A DNA stretch of 64,000 bases from Gillisia sp. Hel1_33_143. GTDB taxonomy: Bacteria; Bacteroidota; Bacteroidia; Flavobacteriales; Flavobacteriaceae. A model generated the notes under the pieces. It worked only from the letters and a program-made list of their open reading frames with translations. It was not told the origin of the DNA and searched no databases. A program made the position numbers and the translations under genes. Below, piece by piece: positions 54,382 to 63,005 of the stretch. Each line of letters starts with the position of its first letter. The first letter of the stretch is position 1. The stretch is from assembly GCF_900104765.1 (NCBI RefSeq), contig NZ_LT629737.1:992001-1056000 (forward strand), written 5' to 3'.

Positions 54382-57300
54382 TTATACAAAAGTGATGTTC
54401 ACTTCATTATTAATATAAATGAGTATCTTATTGCTTACTTCAAAATCCATTTTAGAAATTACGTGAGCATATTCAATCATTTGCTGTTGGTGGTAAGGTT
54501 GGATATTTCCAGTCTTATAATCTATAATAGTAACTTTATTGTCTTTAATATTAAGCCTATCTGGTCTTAAGATCTCTCCTGAAGCATCTATAATATCCCG
54601 CTCTCTTATTATCTTATATTCATCTGAATAATATTCGGCTGTTTCGGGATGGGTAAATATTGCGGAGATAAGTTTCTCCAATTCTAATAGTTCATCTTTA
54701 CTAAGATCTTCTTCTGAAGTGAATTTATTAAACGCAGCAGGGAGATCTTCAGCGGTATCAACTTCAGACATGATGTTATGCACTAAAAGTCCTTTATTGA
54801 TAGCTTCTTCCTGAACAGAGTCCCATAAAGAACTGGAATTGGTAACTATCTTTACTGAATTACTTCTAGTAGGGGAGGAAAAAAAATATTCCTGTTTTAT
54901 AGTATTATTAGGTTCTTTTGATGAACTACTTTCTGGAGCTATGGTTCCAAAATCGTAGCTGGCAACAGCATCATCCCAAAGATTTTTACTTTTTAAGTAT
55001 CCAATTAAAAGACCGGAAACCACTTTTTCATCTTCCTGTCCTTTTTTAAGTGCGAGGTTAGAAAGTATGTAAAGCTGTTTAGAAGCTCTTGTAAACGCAA
55101 CATACAACACATTGATATTATCAAATTCGCTTTGTTCTAATTTTTCTTGATACGCAGAAGATTCTATTTCACCCCAATTCAACATTTTATCTGAAGCTTT
55201 CAAATAACCAACAGGTATATCATCTAAACCTTCCGGAAGAGGTAACCATAGATGATCTCTGCTTACATCTTTAAGTTTGGTATTGGCAAAAGGATAAATA
55301 ACTATAGGAAACTCTAATCCTTTAGATTTATGAATTGTCATTATTATAACTGCATCTTCTGTTTTAGGTGCAATGATGCTTAATTTATCTTTATCTTGCT
55401 CCCACAGTTCTAAAAATTCTTGTATTCCTATAGAATTCTTCTCTACCTTTTCAAAAATATAATCTAAGTAAAACTGTACGTAGGCGTTAGAAGTTTTTAT
55501 AAGGGAGAAAGTTCTAATAATATATTCTGCAGCTTCATACATAGATAGAAATCTTATTTCTTCTATATTGAAATTGATATTATAGGTGCTTAACCAATCA
55601 AAAAAATCCTGATCATTTTTTTCAATATTCTCCGCAATTATTGTGTGGGGATCTGCTATTTGAAATGAGTGGGTAAAATAATTTAAAAGATTCCATTTTA
55701 TATTCTTGTCGGTAGGGTTTTGAGAAAATTCAAAAATAGCATTTATAAAATGTACCTCCGGAGAATTTGAAACCAATAAAGATTCTGATGAAACTATAGA
55801 AACCCCTCTTTCGCTCAGGTAGTTTGCCATGGCAAAACTCTCTTTTCTAGTTCTGGTTAAGATACAGATGTCGCCCTTAGAATAGCCTTTCCCGTCTAGA
55901 TCATTAATGATCTCTAGAGCTCTTTCCGGATGAATCTCAAACTCATCTTCTTTCTTTTCAGATTCCAGAAAGGAAATATTCACATATCCCGGAAGATCTA
56001 TTTTTACTTCTTGGCTACTATTCTTAAAGAGTTCTCTGTAAAGAGGATTATCAAATTTATCTGAGATATAACTAAAGAAGGAATTGTTAAATTTTACGAT
56101 CTCTTCTGCACTTCTATAATTACTGGGAAGATTGTGGAGATTCTTTTCTACGTTGAATGGATTTTTATGGTTGTATAGGTCTATAAATTGCTCTGCTTTT
56201 CCACCCCTAAACCTATAAATAGATTGTTTAGCATCTCCAACCAGCGTTAAGCTGGAAGTTTCTCCAGTAACCTGTTCAGTTGAAAGCGCATGATCTATAA
56301 GCGGAATCATATTAAGCCACTGCATTTCTGAAGTGTCTTGAAATTCATCAATAAAATAGTTCTTATATCGTTCTCCTAAACGCTCATATATAAAGGGCGC
56401 TGGTTGATTATTGATCTCTTTAGCAATAGTTGGATTAAAATCTGAGATAAGCACAAGAGATCTTTCTTTTTTGATATTCTCAATTTCATTGGAGATCTCG
56501 CTTAAGAGCGATAACGGGTTTAGGTTTTTCAAGATCTCTTTTAAATATTCTCTTTTAAAAATCAATGCTCGAGAAGTTTTAAATAGCAAGGCGATCACCT
56601 CTTGATTTTGATCTAGAATTTCTTTCTTGTGAGCAGCTACTTTTTTAGCATATAACGGCTCATCCTCTATTTGTTCCTGATATTTAGCTCCAAATGAAAC
56701 GGCATAATTTTTAGCTTCAAGTTTGCTGAAATAATTAAAGAGATGCCCTGCATTAAAATCTAATCTTTCTAATCCTTCTGAATTGATGATATCAAAGAAT
56801 TGAGCGCTCACCTCAGAAATTTGATCTTCAACCGTTTTAAGTTCTTTCTTTAATTTGTGAGAGTAAGCTTCAAAATCTAATAAGGTCTTACCCTTAAGAA
56901 GGGCCACAAATGGTTGGTGTGTTTCTTGAGTTAATAACCCCGAAAATTTGAAAAGATCTCTAGAGATATCCCAGCTCTTATCGTCATCTGCTTTATCTAA
57001 CGTATAGCTCAATAAAGCTTTGGTTAATTTTTTATCTTCTCCGGCTCTGTTAATAACACGATCTACTGCCTCTTTTAATACTTGCTGAATGTTAAGCTCT
57101 ACTTCAAAGTTAATTGGAATACCAAGGTCTTTAGCAAAGGTTCTTATGATTTTGTGGGTAAACCTATCTATGGTAGAAATATCAAATGCAGCATAATTGT
57201 GTAGAATGCTTTTCAGCACATTTTTTGTCTTGCTTTTGATATTTTCTATGGGGAGACCGGTTTCCGATTGAAGATCTCTTAGTAATAAATCATTATCATC

Positions 57301-57510
57301 TGTGCTAATAGCTATTTTATATAAAGTGGCTATCACCCTACATTTCATTTCTGCAACCGCTTTATTTGTAAAAGTGATGGCTAAAATGTTTTTATAAGAA
57401 TCGCTGGTATCAGCTTTAAGTAATAGTAGAATGTATTCTTTTACAAGAGTATAGGTCTTTCCAGACCCTGCCGAAGCATTATAAATGGTAAATGAATTTT
57501 TTTGAGACAA
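54382..57510 (-). CDS. AddA-like UvrD-family helicase-nuclease
   Basis: A 1042-residue ATP-dependent helicase with a C-terminal RecB-type nuclease. Motifs are Walker A NASAGSGKTYTLVKEY at the N-terminus, ILAITFTNKAVAEMKCRV (Ia), YFIDEFQDTSEMQW (II), LVGDAKQSIYRFRGG (III), MTIHKSKGLEFPIVIYP (V), NVLYVAFTRASKQLYIL (VI), and TIIDYKTGNIQPYH for the nuclease. It pairs functionally with the AddB-like protein at 48697-51453. Translation starts at TTG 57510, since an in-frame TAA lies two codons upstream. Confidence 0.92.
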   Translation of the reverse strand: MSQKNSFTIYNASAGSGKTYTLVKEYILLLLKADTSDSYKNILAITFTNKAVAEMKCRVIATLYKIAISTDDNDLLLRDLQSETGLPIENIKSKTKNVLKSILHNYAAFDISTIDRFTHKIIRTFAKDLGIPINFEVELNIQQVLKEAVDRVINRAGEDKKLTKALLSYTLDKADDDKSWDISRDLFKFSGLLTQETHQPFVALLKGKTLLDFEAYSHKLKKELKTVEDQISEVSAQFFDIINSEGLERLDFNAGHLFNYFSKLEAKNYAVSFGAKYQEQIEDEPLYAKKVAAHKKEILDQNQEVIALLFKTSRALIFKREYLKEILKNLNPLSLLSEISNEIENIKKERSLVLISDFNPTIAKEINNQPAPFIYERLGERYKNYFIDEFQDTSEMQWLNMIPLIDHALSTEQVTGETSSLTLVGDAKQSIYRFRGGKAEQFIDLYNHKNPFNVEKNLHNLPSNYRSAEEIVKFNNSFFSYISDKFDNPLYRELFKNSSQEVKIDLPGYVNISFLESEKKEDEFEIHPERALEIINDLDGKGYSKGDICILTRTRKESFAMANYLSERGVSIVSSESLLVSNSPEVHFINAIFEFSQNPTDKNIKWNLLNYFTHSFQIADPHTIIAENIEKNDQDFFDWLSTYNINFNIEEIRFLSMYEAAEYIIRTFSLIKTSNAYVQFYLDYIFEKVEKNSIGIQEFLELWEQDKDKLSIIAPKTEDAVIIMTIHKSKGLEFPIVIYPFANTKLKDVSRDHLWLPLPEGLDDIPVGYLKASDKMLNWGEIESSAYQEKLEQSEFDNINVLYVAFTRASKQLYILSNLALKKGQEDEKVVSGLLIGYLKSKNLWDDAVASYDFGTIAPESSSSKEPNNTIKQEYFFSSPTRSNSVKIVTNSSSLWDSVQEEAINKGLLVHNIMSEVDTAEDLPAAFNKFTSEEDLSKDELLELEKLISAIFTHPETAEYYSDEYKIIRERDIIDASGEILRPDRLNIKDNKVTIIDYKTGNIQPYHQQQMIEYAHVISKMDFEVSNKILIYINNEVNITFV

Positions 57511-57684
57511 ACTTTAGATTTTGATGTTGAAATTAAGGAAAATTAATGGAGCTTATAGATAGTAATTTCTATAAGAAGCAATTTAATCTTTAAGTATTTT
57601 ATAACACAAAAATATTTTTAATAATCCCCTTAATGCCTAAATTTGGAACAATAGATAGAATAATAACTAAAAAAAGATATAATT

Positions 57685-58293
57685 ATGGCTTTTGAGTTAC
57701 CAAAATTAAAATATGCCTTTGATGCATTAGAACCAAATATAGACGCTAAAACAATGGAAATTCATCATGATAAGCATCATGCTGGATATACCAATAAATT
57801 GAACGATGCTATTGAAGGTACAGATCTTGAAGGTAAAACTATAGAAAACATACTTAAAAATCTAGATATGTCTAATACCGCTGTTAGAAACAATGGTGGT
57901 GGATTTTATAATCACAGTCTTTTCTGGGAAGTAATGTCTCCAGATGGAGGAGGTAAGCCAGAAGGTGATCTAGCTAAAGCTATAGATAACGCTTTTGGTT
58001 CTTTCGAGTCTTTCAAAGATGAATTTTCTAAAGCAGCTGCTTCTAGATTTGGATCTGGATGGGCGTGGCTATGTGTGCATGAAGGTGGAAAAGTAGAAGT
58101 ATGTTCTTCTCCAAATCAGGATAATCCATTAATGCCTAAAGTTGGATGCGGTGGAACTCCAATTCTTGGATTAGATGTATGGGAACATGCATACTATTTA
58201 AACTATCAGAATCGTAGACCAGAATATATTGAAAGTTTTTTCAATGTTATAAACTGGACAGAAGTTGCTAGCAGATATGCTAAAGAAAAATAG
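57685..58293 (+). CDS. Superoxide dismutase, Fe/Mn family
   Basis: Dismutates superoxide. The 202 residues show the metal ligands: His in [17 protein letters not shown], His in [14 protein letters not shown], and Asp and His in [20 protein letters not shown]. Whether Fe or Mn is used is not settled by these motifs. A -7-like TAAATTTG lies at 57638-57645. It stands alone and ends in a strong hairpin. Confidence 0.96.
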   Translation: MAFELPKLKYAFDALEPNIDAKTMEIHHDKHHAGYTNKLNDAIEGTDLEGKTIENILKNLDMSNTAVRNNGGGFYNHSLFWEVMSPDGGGKPEGDLAKAIDNAFGSFESFKDEFSKAAASRFGSGWAWLCVHEGGKVEVCSSPNQDNPLMPKVGCGGTPILGLDVWEHAYYLNYQNRRPEYIESFFNVINWTEVASRYAKEK

Positions 58294-58310
58294 TTTAGTT
58301 TTAAGTGTAT

Positions 58311-58348
58311 AAAAAAGCCTGCTACTTTTAAAGTAGCAGGCTTTTTTT
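58311..58348. terminator. Strong hairpin terminator after superoxide dismutase
   Basis: AAAAAGCCTGCTACTTT pairs with AAAGTAGCAGGCTTTTTTT, with A/T tracts on both sides, so it can act in both directions. Confidence 0.88.
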
Positions 58349-58373
58349 GTGTTTTGAAACTGTTGTAAAATAA

Positions 58374-58558
58374 AAAAAGGCGGATAAGATATCCACCTTT
58401 TTTTGCCCCAAATCTACCATGAACTTAACCTACTTATGCTATGGCTCTGCTAATATACACGATTACTTAGCTTGTGCAAACACTTTTAGATGAACTACGT
58501 AGATATTAGTTAAACGACCTGAGCCGTCAAATAAAATTATATTCTTGTAAGACTATGC
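58374..58558 (-). ncRNA. Candidate small RNA or structured 3' UTR downstream of the PurF-like gene
   Basis: The 185-bp stretch after the PurF-like stop has no plausible gene and ends, on the minus strand, in the terminator AAAGGTGGATATCTTATCCGCCTTTTTTT (58374-58404). The part before it (GTTTGCACAAGCTAAG, GCAGAGCCATAGCATAAG, GGTTAAGTTCATGG) is less AT-rich than other gaps. It could be a 3' UTR or an independent small RNA. No promoter is certain; this is a weak call. Confidence 0.3.
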
Positions 58559-60457
58559 TTAATAAGCTCGGTCCTTATTTCCTTCGAAAAAATTAATGAA
58601 AGCCCTGTTAACCACCCTGTTACCTCCAGGAGTTGGATAATCTCCGGTAAAATACCAGTCTCCTAAATTATCTGGAATAGCTTTATGTAAATTCTCTACG
58701 GTTTGATAAATGATCTTCACTTTCGTCTTTACTTCAGGCTCACTTAGCAGCTCTGCAATCTTATCTGAAATTTGCTGATCTGTAAACGGCTCATAGATCT
58801 CTTTCACAAAATTCTTCACTTCTGTATCTGCTAGATCTACCTGTTTTTTGCATTTATCATAAACAGATTCTACTATCTGGTATTGGTTCGTATCTTTTAA
58901 AAGCTCAAGTGCTGCTCTAAAAGCAACAAAGTCTTCGAGGCGAGCCATATCAATTCCATAACAGTCTGGATATCTAATTTGTGGAGCAGAAGAAACTACA
59001 ACTAATTGTTTAGGCTTCAATCTATCCATCATTTTAATGATACTTTTTTTAAGGGTTGTCCCTCTAACAATACTATCATCAATAATTACCAGGTTGTCTT
59101 CCGGCTTTACTACGCCGTAAGTAATATCATAAACATGTGTTACCAGATCGTCTCTACTGCTATCTTCAGTAATAAAGGTTCTTAGTTTAACATCTTTAAC
59201 TGCTATCTTTTCCGTTCTAAGGCGATGTGCTAATATTTGCTTTAATCGCTCATCTGTTAGCGTTTCTTTTTCGTCTAAGATTGCCTGATTCTTCTGTTTG
59301 TTCAATTCATCCTGAGCTGCTTCCACCATTCCATAGAAGGAGGTTTCAGCAGTATTTGGGATATAGGAGAATACGGTGTTTAATGTGTCGTGATCTATAG
59401 ACTTTAATACCTCCGGCATTAGAAGTCTTCCCAGCATCTTGCGTTCTTTGTAAATTTCTGCATCACTTCCTCTAGAAAAATAGATACGCTCAAAAGAACA
59501 TGCTTTTCTCTCTAAAGGTTCTAAGATCTGTTTAATGTTTACTTCTCCACTTTTCTTAGTAATAATAGCGTGGCCAGGATCAAGTTCTTTAACATCTTCA
59601 AAGTTTACGTTGAAAACTGTTTGAATAACCGGTCTTTCTGAAGCTACTACAACAACTTCATCATCTTGGTAATAGTACGCAGGTCTAATTCCTGAAGGAT
59701 CTCTTAAGACAAAAGAATCTCCGTGACCTAATAATCCGGCCATAGCGTATCCACCATCCCAATTCTTTGCAGATTTTCTTAAGATCTTAGCAACATTAAG
59801 TCTTTCTGCGATAAGGGGAGAAGCTTCTACTTTAGTATAACCTTCTTTTTTAAGTTTCTTATATAATTTTCTTACTTCATCATCTAGAAAATGTCCGATC
59901 TTTTCCATTACGGTAACCGTATCAGCACGTTCTTTAGGATGTTGTCCCAGTTCCACCAAATTGTCGAATAATTGGAAAACATTGGTCATATTAAAGTTTC
60001 CGGCAACAATTAGATTTCTATGCATCCAGTTGTTTTGGCGAAGGAATGGATGTACGCTCTCTATAGAGTTCTTACCAAAAGTTCCATATCTAACGTGTCC
60101 TAAAAAAAGTTCTCCTATATATGGGATCTCCTTTTTTTGAAGCGCTACATTATCTGCATACTCCGGATGCGCTATAATTTCTTCATTAATGCGCTCATTA
60201 ATTTGATTAAAGATATCCTGAATAGGCTGTGCAGCATTAGATCTTAATCTGCTAATATATCTATCTCCTGGAGCTGTGTTTAATTTGATACTTGCAAAAC
60301 CGGCGCCATCTTGTCCACGGTTATGCTGCTTTTCCATTAATAGATACATTTTATTCACCCCATAAAAGGCAGTACCATATTTTTCTTTATAATATTCTAA
60401 TGGCTTAAGTAATCTTATAAGTGCAATACCGCACTCATGTTTTAAAGCATCGCTCAT
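58559..60457 (-). CDS. PurF-like amidophosphoribosyltransferase / class II glutamine amidotransferase
   Basis: A 632-residue protein with an N-terminal Ntn glutaminase domain whose nucleophile would be Cys9 (KHECGIALIR), so a short propeptide must be removed. It continues with HNRGQDGAGFAS, GHVRYGTFG and a C-terminal phosphoribosyltransferase domain with the PRPP loop LVIIDDSIVRGTTLKKSI. It is longer than standard PurF (about 500 residues) because of inserted segments, for example AALQKKEIPY and the C-terminal 100 residues. It may be the main PurF or a Bacteroidota paralogue; purN is nearby on the same strand. Confidence 0.82.
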   Translation of the reverse strand: MSDALKHECGIALIRLLKPLEYYKEKYGTAFYGVNKMYLLMEKQHNRGQDGAGFASIKLNTAPGDRYISRLRSNAAQPIQDIFNQINERINEEIIAHPEYADNVALQKKEIPYIGELFLGHVRYGTFGKNSIESVHPFLRQNNWMHRNLIVAGNFNMTNVFQLFDNLVELGQHPKERADTVTVMEKIGHFLDDEVRKLYKKLKKEGYTKVEASPLIAERLNVAKILRKSAKNWDGGYAMAGLLGHGDSFVLRDPSGIRPAYYYQDDEVVVVASERPVIQTVFNVNFEDVKELDPGHAIITKKSGEVNIKQILEPLERKACSFERIYFSRGSDAEIYKERKMLGRLLMPEVLKSIDHDTLNTVFSYIPNTAETSFYGMVEAAQDELNKQKNQAILDEKETLTDERLKQILAHRLRTEKIAVKDVKLRTFITEDSSRDDLVTHVYDITYGVVKPEDNLVIIDDSIVRGTTLKKSIIKMMDRLKPKQLVVVSSAPQIRYPDCYGIDMARLEDFVAFRAALELLKDTNQYQIVESVYDKCKKQVDLADTEVKNFVKEIYEPFTDQQISDKIAELLSEPEVKTKVKIIYQTVENLHKAIPDNLGDWYFTGDYPTPGGNRVVNRAFINFFEGNKDRAY

Positions 60458-60503
60458 AATAAATACCTTTCGGTTTGCAAGGGTTAAAAAATATTTGTCA
60501 CAA

Positions 60504-60531
60504 AAAAAGCCCCGAAATTACAGGGCTTTAG
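60504..60531 (-). terminator. Terminator overlapping the end of the PfkB kinase gene
   Basis: On the minus strand, AAAGCCCTGTAATTTCGGGGCTTTTTTT. The left arm includes the last codons and the TAA stop (60520-60518) of the kinase gene, so the hairpin doubles as coding sequence. Confidence 0.8.
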
Positions 60532-61456
60532 TTGGCGTTAATTCTATATCAAACTGGGTTAAGCTCTTAAACTCTTTTAAGCGTTCTTGAATTTCATCCT
60601 GTTTTAGTTCTATCATTCTTTCTGTTCCAAATTTCTCTACACAGAAGGAGGCCATTCCAGAACCATAAATTACAGCGTTCTTTAAATTTTCAAAAGAAAG
60701 GTCCTCTGTTTTTGCCAAATAACCGGTAAATCCACCTGCAAAAGTGTCTCCGGCACCTGTTGGATCAAATACCTCTTCTAAAGGAAGGGCAGGGGCAAAA
60801 AAGATCTGATCTTTATGGAATAGCAATGCTCCATGTTCACCTTTTTTGATCACTACATATTTTGGCCCTAATTTCTCGATCTTTCTTGCAGCTTTAACTA
60901 AAGAATGTTCGTTAGTTAGCTGGCGAGCTTCTTCATCATTAATAGTAATTACATCTACCTTAGCAATGACATTCATAAGATCATCCCAGGCATTGTCCAT
61001 CCAGAAATTCATAGTGTCTAAAACTACCAGTTTTGGATTCTCCACCTGTTCCAGTACACTTAATTGTACCAAAGGGTGCAAATTCCCTAACATTATGATC
61101 TCTGCATCTTTATATGCTTGAGGAACAACCGGATTAAAATCTGCCAATACATTTAATTGTGTATCTAAAGTATCGCGGGTATTAAGATCATTATGATATT
61201 TACCGCTCCAGAAAAAAGTTTTTCCTCCTTTTACAACTTCAAGACCATCAATGTTAATTCCGTTAGAAGTTAACAGATCTAAATGCTCCTGAGGAAAATC
61301 ATCTCCTACTACAGAAACTATAGCATTGTCTACATCAAATTGTGCCGATGATAACCCAATATAAGTGGCTGCACCACCTAAAATCTTATCGGTTTTTCCA
61401 AATGGGGTTTCAATTGCATCGAAGGCTACCGTACCTACTATCAATAATTTACTCAT
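60518..61456 (-). CDS. PfkB family carbohydrate/nucleoside kinase
   Basis: A ribokinase-fold kinase of 312 residues. The N-terminal segment SKLLIVGTVAFDAIETPFGKTDKILGGAATYIG carries the first PfkB signature, and DPTGAGDTFAGGFTGYLAKT the second with the catalytic Asp and anion hole. The substrate is unclear; adenosine/nucleoside or a sugar would fit. The ATG at 61456 is preferred to an in-frame start 19 codons upstream. It is followed by the PurF-like gene on the same strand. Confidence 0.88.
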   Translation of the reverse strand: MSKLLIVGTVAFDAIETPFGKTDKILGGAATYIGLSSAQFDVDNAIVSVVGDDFPQEHLDLLTSNGINIDGLEVVKGGKTFFWSGKYHNDLNTRDTLDTQLNVLADFNPVVPQAYKDAEIIMLGNLHPLVQLSVLEQVENPKLVVLDTMNFWMDNAWDDLMNVIAKVDVITINDEEARQLTNEHSLVKAARKIEKLGPKYVVIKKGEHGALLFHKDQIFFAPALPLEEVFDPTGAGDTFAGGFTGYLAKTEDLSFENLKNAVIYGSGMASFCVEKFGTERMIELKQDEIQERLKEFKSLTQFDIELTPTKAL

Positions 61457-61546
61457 AACTGTGTTTGAAATTATGCCGCAAATATACGCTTTGTTTTTCA
61501 AGGCGTTGGGCAATTTTAGAAATTTAGAAGAATGATTTAATACTTT

Positions 61547-62014
61547 TTAACTCTCTGTAAAACCTTCATCTAATAGGAGTCTGGGTTGTTTAGAAGCTGT
61601 TACAGCTAGAAAGTCACAACGCTCATTTTGAAGATGATTATTATGTCCTTTAATCCACTTAAAATCTACTTTCTGCTTTCTGTACTCCTCCAAGAATTTT
61701 TTCCAAAGATCTGTATTCTTTCTTTCTTTGAACTTTTTTTTCTCCCAGCTAAATACCCAGCCTTTCTTTACAGAATCTACAACGTATTTAGAATCTGTAA
61801 AAACCAGGACTTCTGTACCGGGATTTTTTAATTTTTTGAGTGCTTCTATTACGGCCAGCAATTCCATTCTATTATTAGTAGTATGCTTAAAGCCTTGAGC
61901 GAATTCCTTTCGGTAAGGTTTTCCTACCCATTCCATGACAACGCCATATCCTCCGGGTCCTGGATTTCCTCTAGCGGCACCATCGGTGTAAATGTGTACT
62001 TGTGGTTGATTCAA
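61547..62014 (-). CDS. rnhA: Ribonuclease HI
   Basis: Cleaves the RNA of RNA-DNA hybrids. The 155 residues contain the catalytic carboxylates in HIYTDGAARGNPGPGGYG (Asp), NRMELLAVIEAL (Glu), VFTDSKYVVDSV (Asp) and NERCDFLA (Asp), plus the basic KKGWVFSWEKKKFKERKN handle. Translation starts at a TTG (62014) right after the purN stop; no ATG lies between it and an upstream in-frame stop. Confidence 0.95.
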   Translation of the reverse strand: MNQPQVHIYTDGAARGNPGPGGYGVVMEWVGKPYRKEFAQGFKHTTNNRMELLAVIEALKKLKNPGTEVLVFTDSKYVVDSVKKGWVFSWEKKKFKERKNTDLWKKFLEEYRKQKVDFKWIKGHNNHLQNERCDFLAVTASKQPRLLLDEGFTES

Positions 62015-62015
62015 A

Positions 62016-62609
62016 TTATTTAGATTCTAAAAGTTTCTGGATAACTTCTGGGAAGTGTTGATATTCTAATTGATGTATTTTGGAGGCTACATCTGTAACT
62101 TTATAATGTGCTTCTACAGGAATAGTGCTCTGAAAGATAATTTCACCTTCATCATATTTTTCATTTACATAATGTATAGTAATACCGGTTTCTTTTTCTT
62201 TCTCTGCAATTACTGCAGCATGTACCCTGTCTCCAAACATTCCCTTTCCGCCAAATTTTGGTAGCAGGGCAGGATGGATGTTAATAACCTTATTTGGAAA
62301 ATGTCTCAGGATCTTATTAGGGAAAAGCCATAAAAAACCAGCGAGAACTATAAGATCTGGATTAATATCTTTTAGTACATTTAATACTTCATTGGTGTCT
62401 ACAAACGCATGTTTATCAAAATAAAGTGCTTTTACGTTTAGATCGTGCGCTCTTTTTAGCACCTTTGCGCTACGTTTATTGGAAAAAACAGCCACAACAT
62501 TGCCCAAATCTGATTTTTGGAAATATTTTATTATATTTTCTGTATTGGTGCCAGAACCCGATGCAAAAACAACGATCTTCTTTGATACTCTATGCTGTGG
62601 TGAATTCAA
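62016..62609 (-). CDS. purN: Phosphoribosylglycinamide formyltransferase
   Basis: Third step of purine synthesis, using 10-formyl-tetrahydrofolate. The 197 residues include VVFASGSGTNTENIIKYF, VFSNKRSAKVLKRA, VLAGFLWLFPNKIL, NIHPALLPKFGGKGMFG with catalytic Asn and His, and HYVNEKYDEGEIIFQ with the Asp. The apparent start is TTG (62609) with no ATG in frame nearby. It forms an operon with rnhA and lies close to the PurF-like gene. Confidence 0.94.
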   Translation of the reverse strand: MNSPQHRVSKKIVVFASGSGTNTENIIKYFQKSDLGNVVAVFSNKRSAKVLKRAHDLNVKALYFDKHAFVDTNEVLNVLKDINPDLIVLAGFLWLFPNKILRHFPNKVINIHPALLPKFGGKGMFGDRVHAAVIAEKEKETGITIHYVNEKYDEGEIIFQSTIPVEAHYKVTDVASKIHQLEYQHFPEVIQKLLESK

Positions 62610-62692
62610 ACCTCTTGTATTAACAATTATTAAAGGTAAAAATAAAGGGTTTAAATGAAATTTCCGTAAATTACCGACACATTTTTAAAGTA

Positions 62693-62704
62693 AAAACCGG
62701 TTTT
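62693..62704. promoter_or_regulatory. 12-bp palindrome upstream of acpP
   Basis: AAAACCGGTTTT, a perfect palindrome 52 bp before the acpP start, with a -7-like TATTTTTG at 62719-62726 just after it. It could be an operator, but a 12-bp palindrome may be chance. Confidence 0.3.
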
Positions 62705-62755
62705 AAAATAAAGTTTTTTATTTTTGCCACTTAATCAAAATTAAAATAGAATATT

Positions 62756-62989
62756 ATGTCAGACATTGCATCAAGAGTAAAAGCGATTATCGTTGACAAA
62801 TTGGGAGTTGACGAGAATGAAGTTGTTAACGAAGCCAGCTTCACCAACGACTTGGGCGCTGATTCATTAGACACTGTGGAACTAATTATGGAATTCGAAA
62901 AAGAATTTGATATCCAAATTCCAGATGACCAAGCTGAGAACATTGCCACAGTTGGTCAAGCAATTTCTTATATCGAAAAAGCAAAATAA
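62756..62989 (+). CDS. acpP: Acyl carrier protein
   Basis: Carries growing acyl chains on a phosphopantetheine arm. The 77 residues are acidic and helical, with the attachment serine in [17 protein letters not shown] and the usual N-terminal [18 protein letters not shown]. It is 16 bp upstream of fabF, as in many bacteria. Confidence 0.97.
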   Translation: MSDIASRVKAIIVDKLGVDENEVVNEASFTNDLGADSLDTVELIMEFEKEFDIQIPDDQAENIATVGQAISYIEKAK

Positions 62990-63005
62990 AAAAGAATAGT
63001 ACTAT

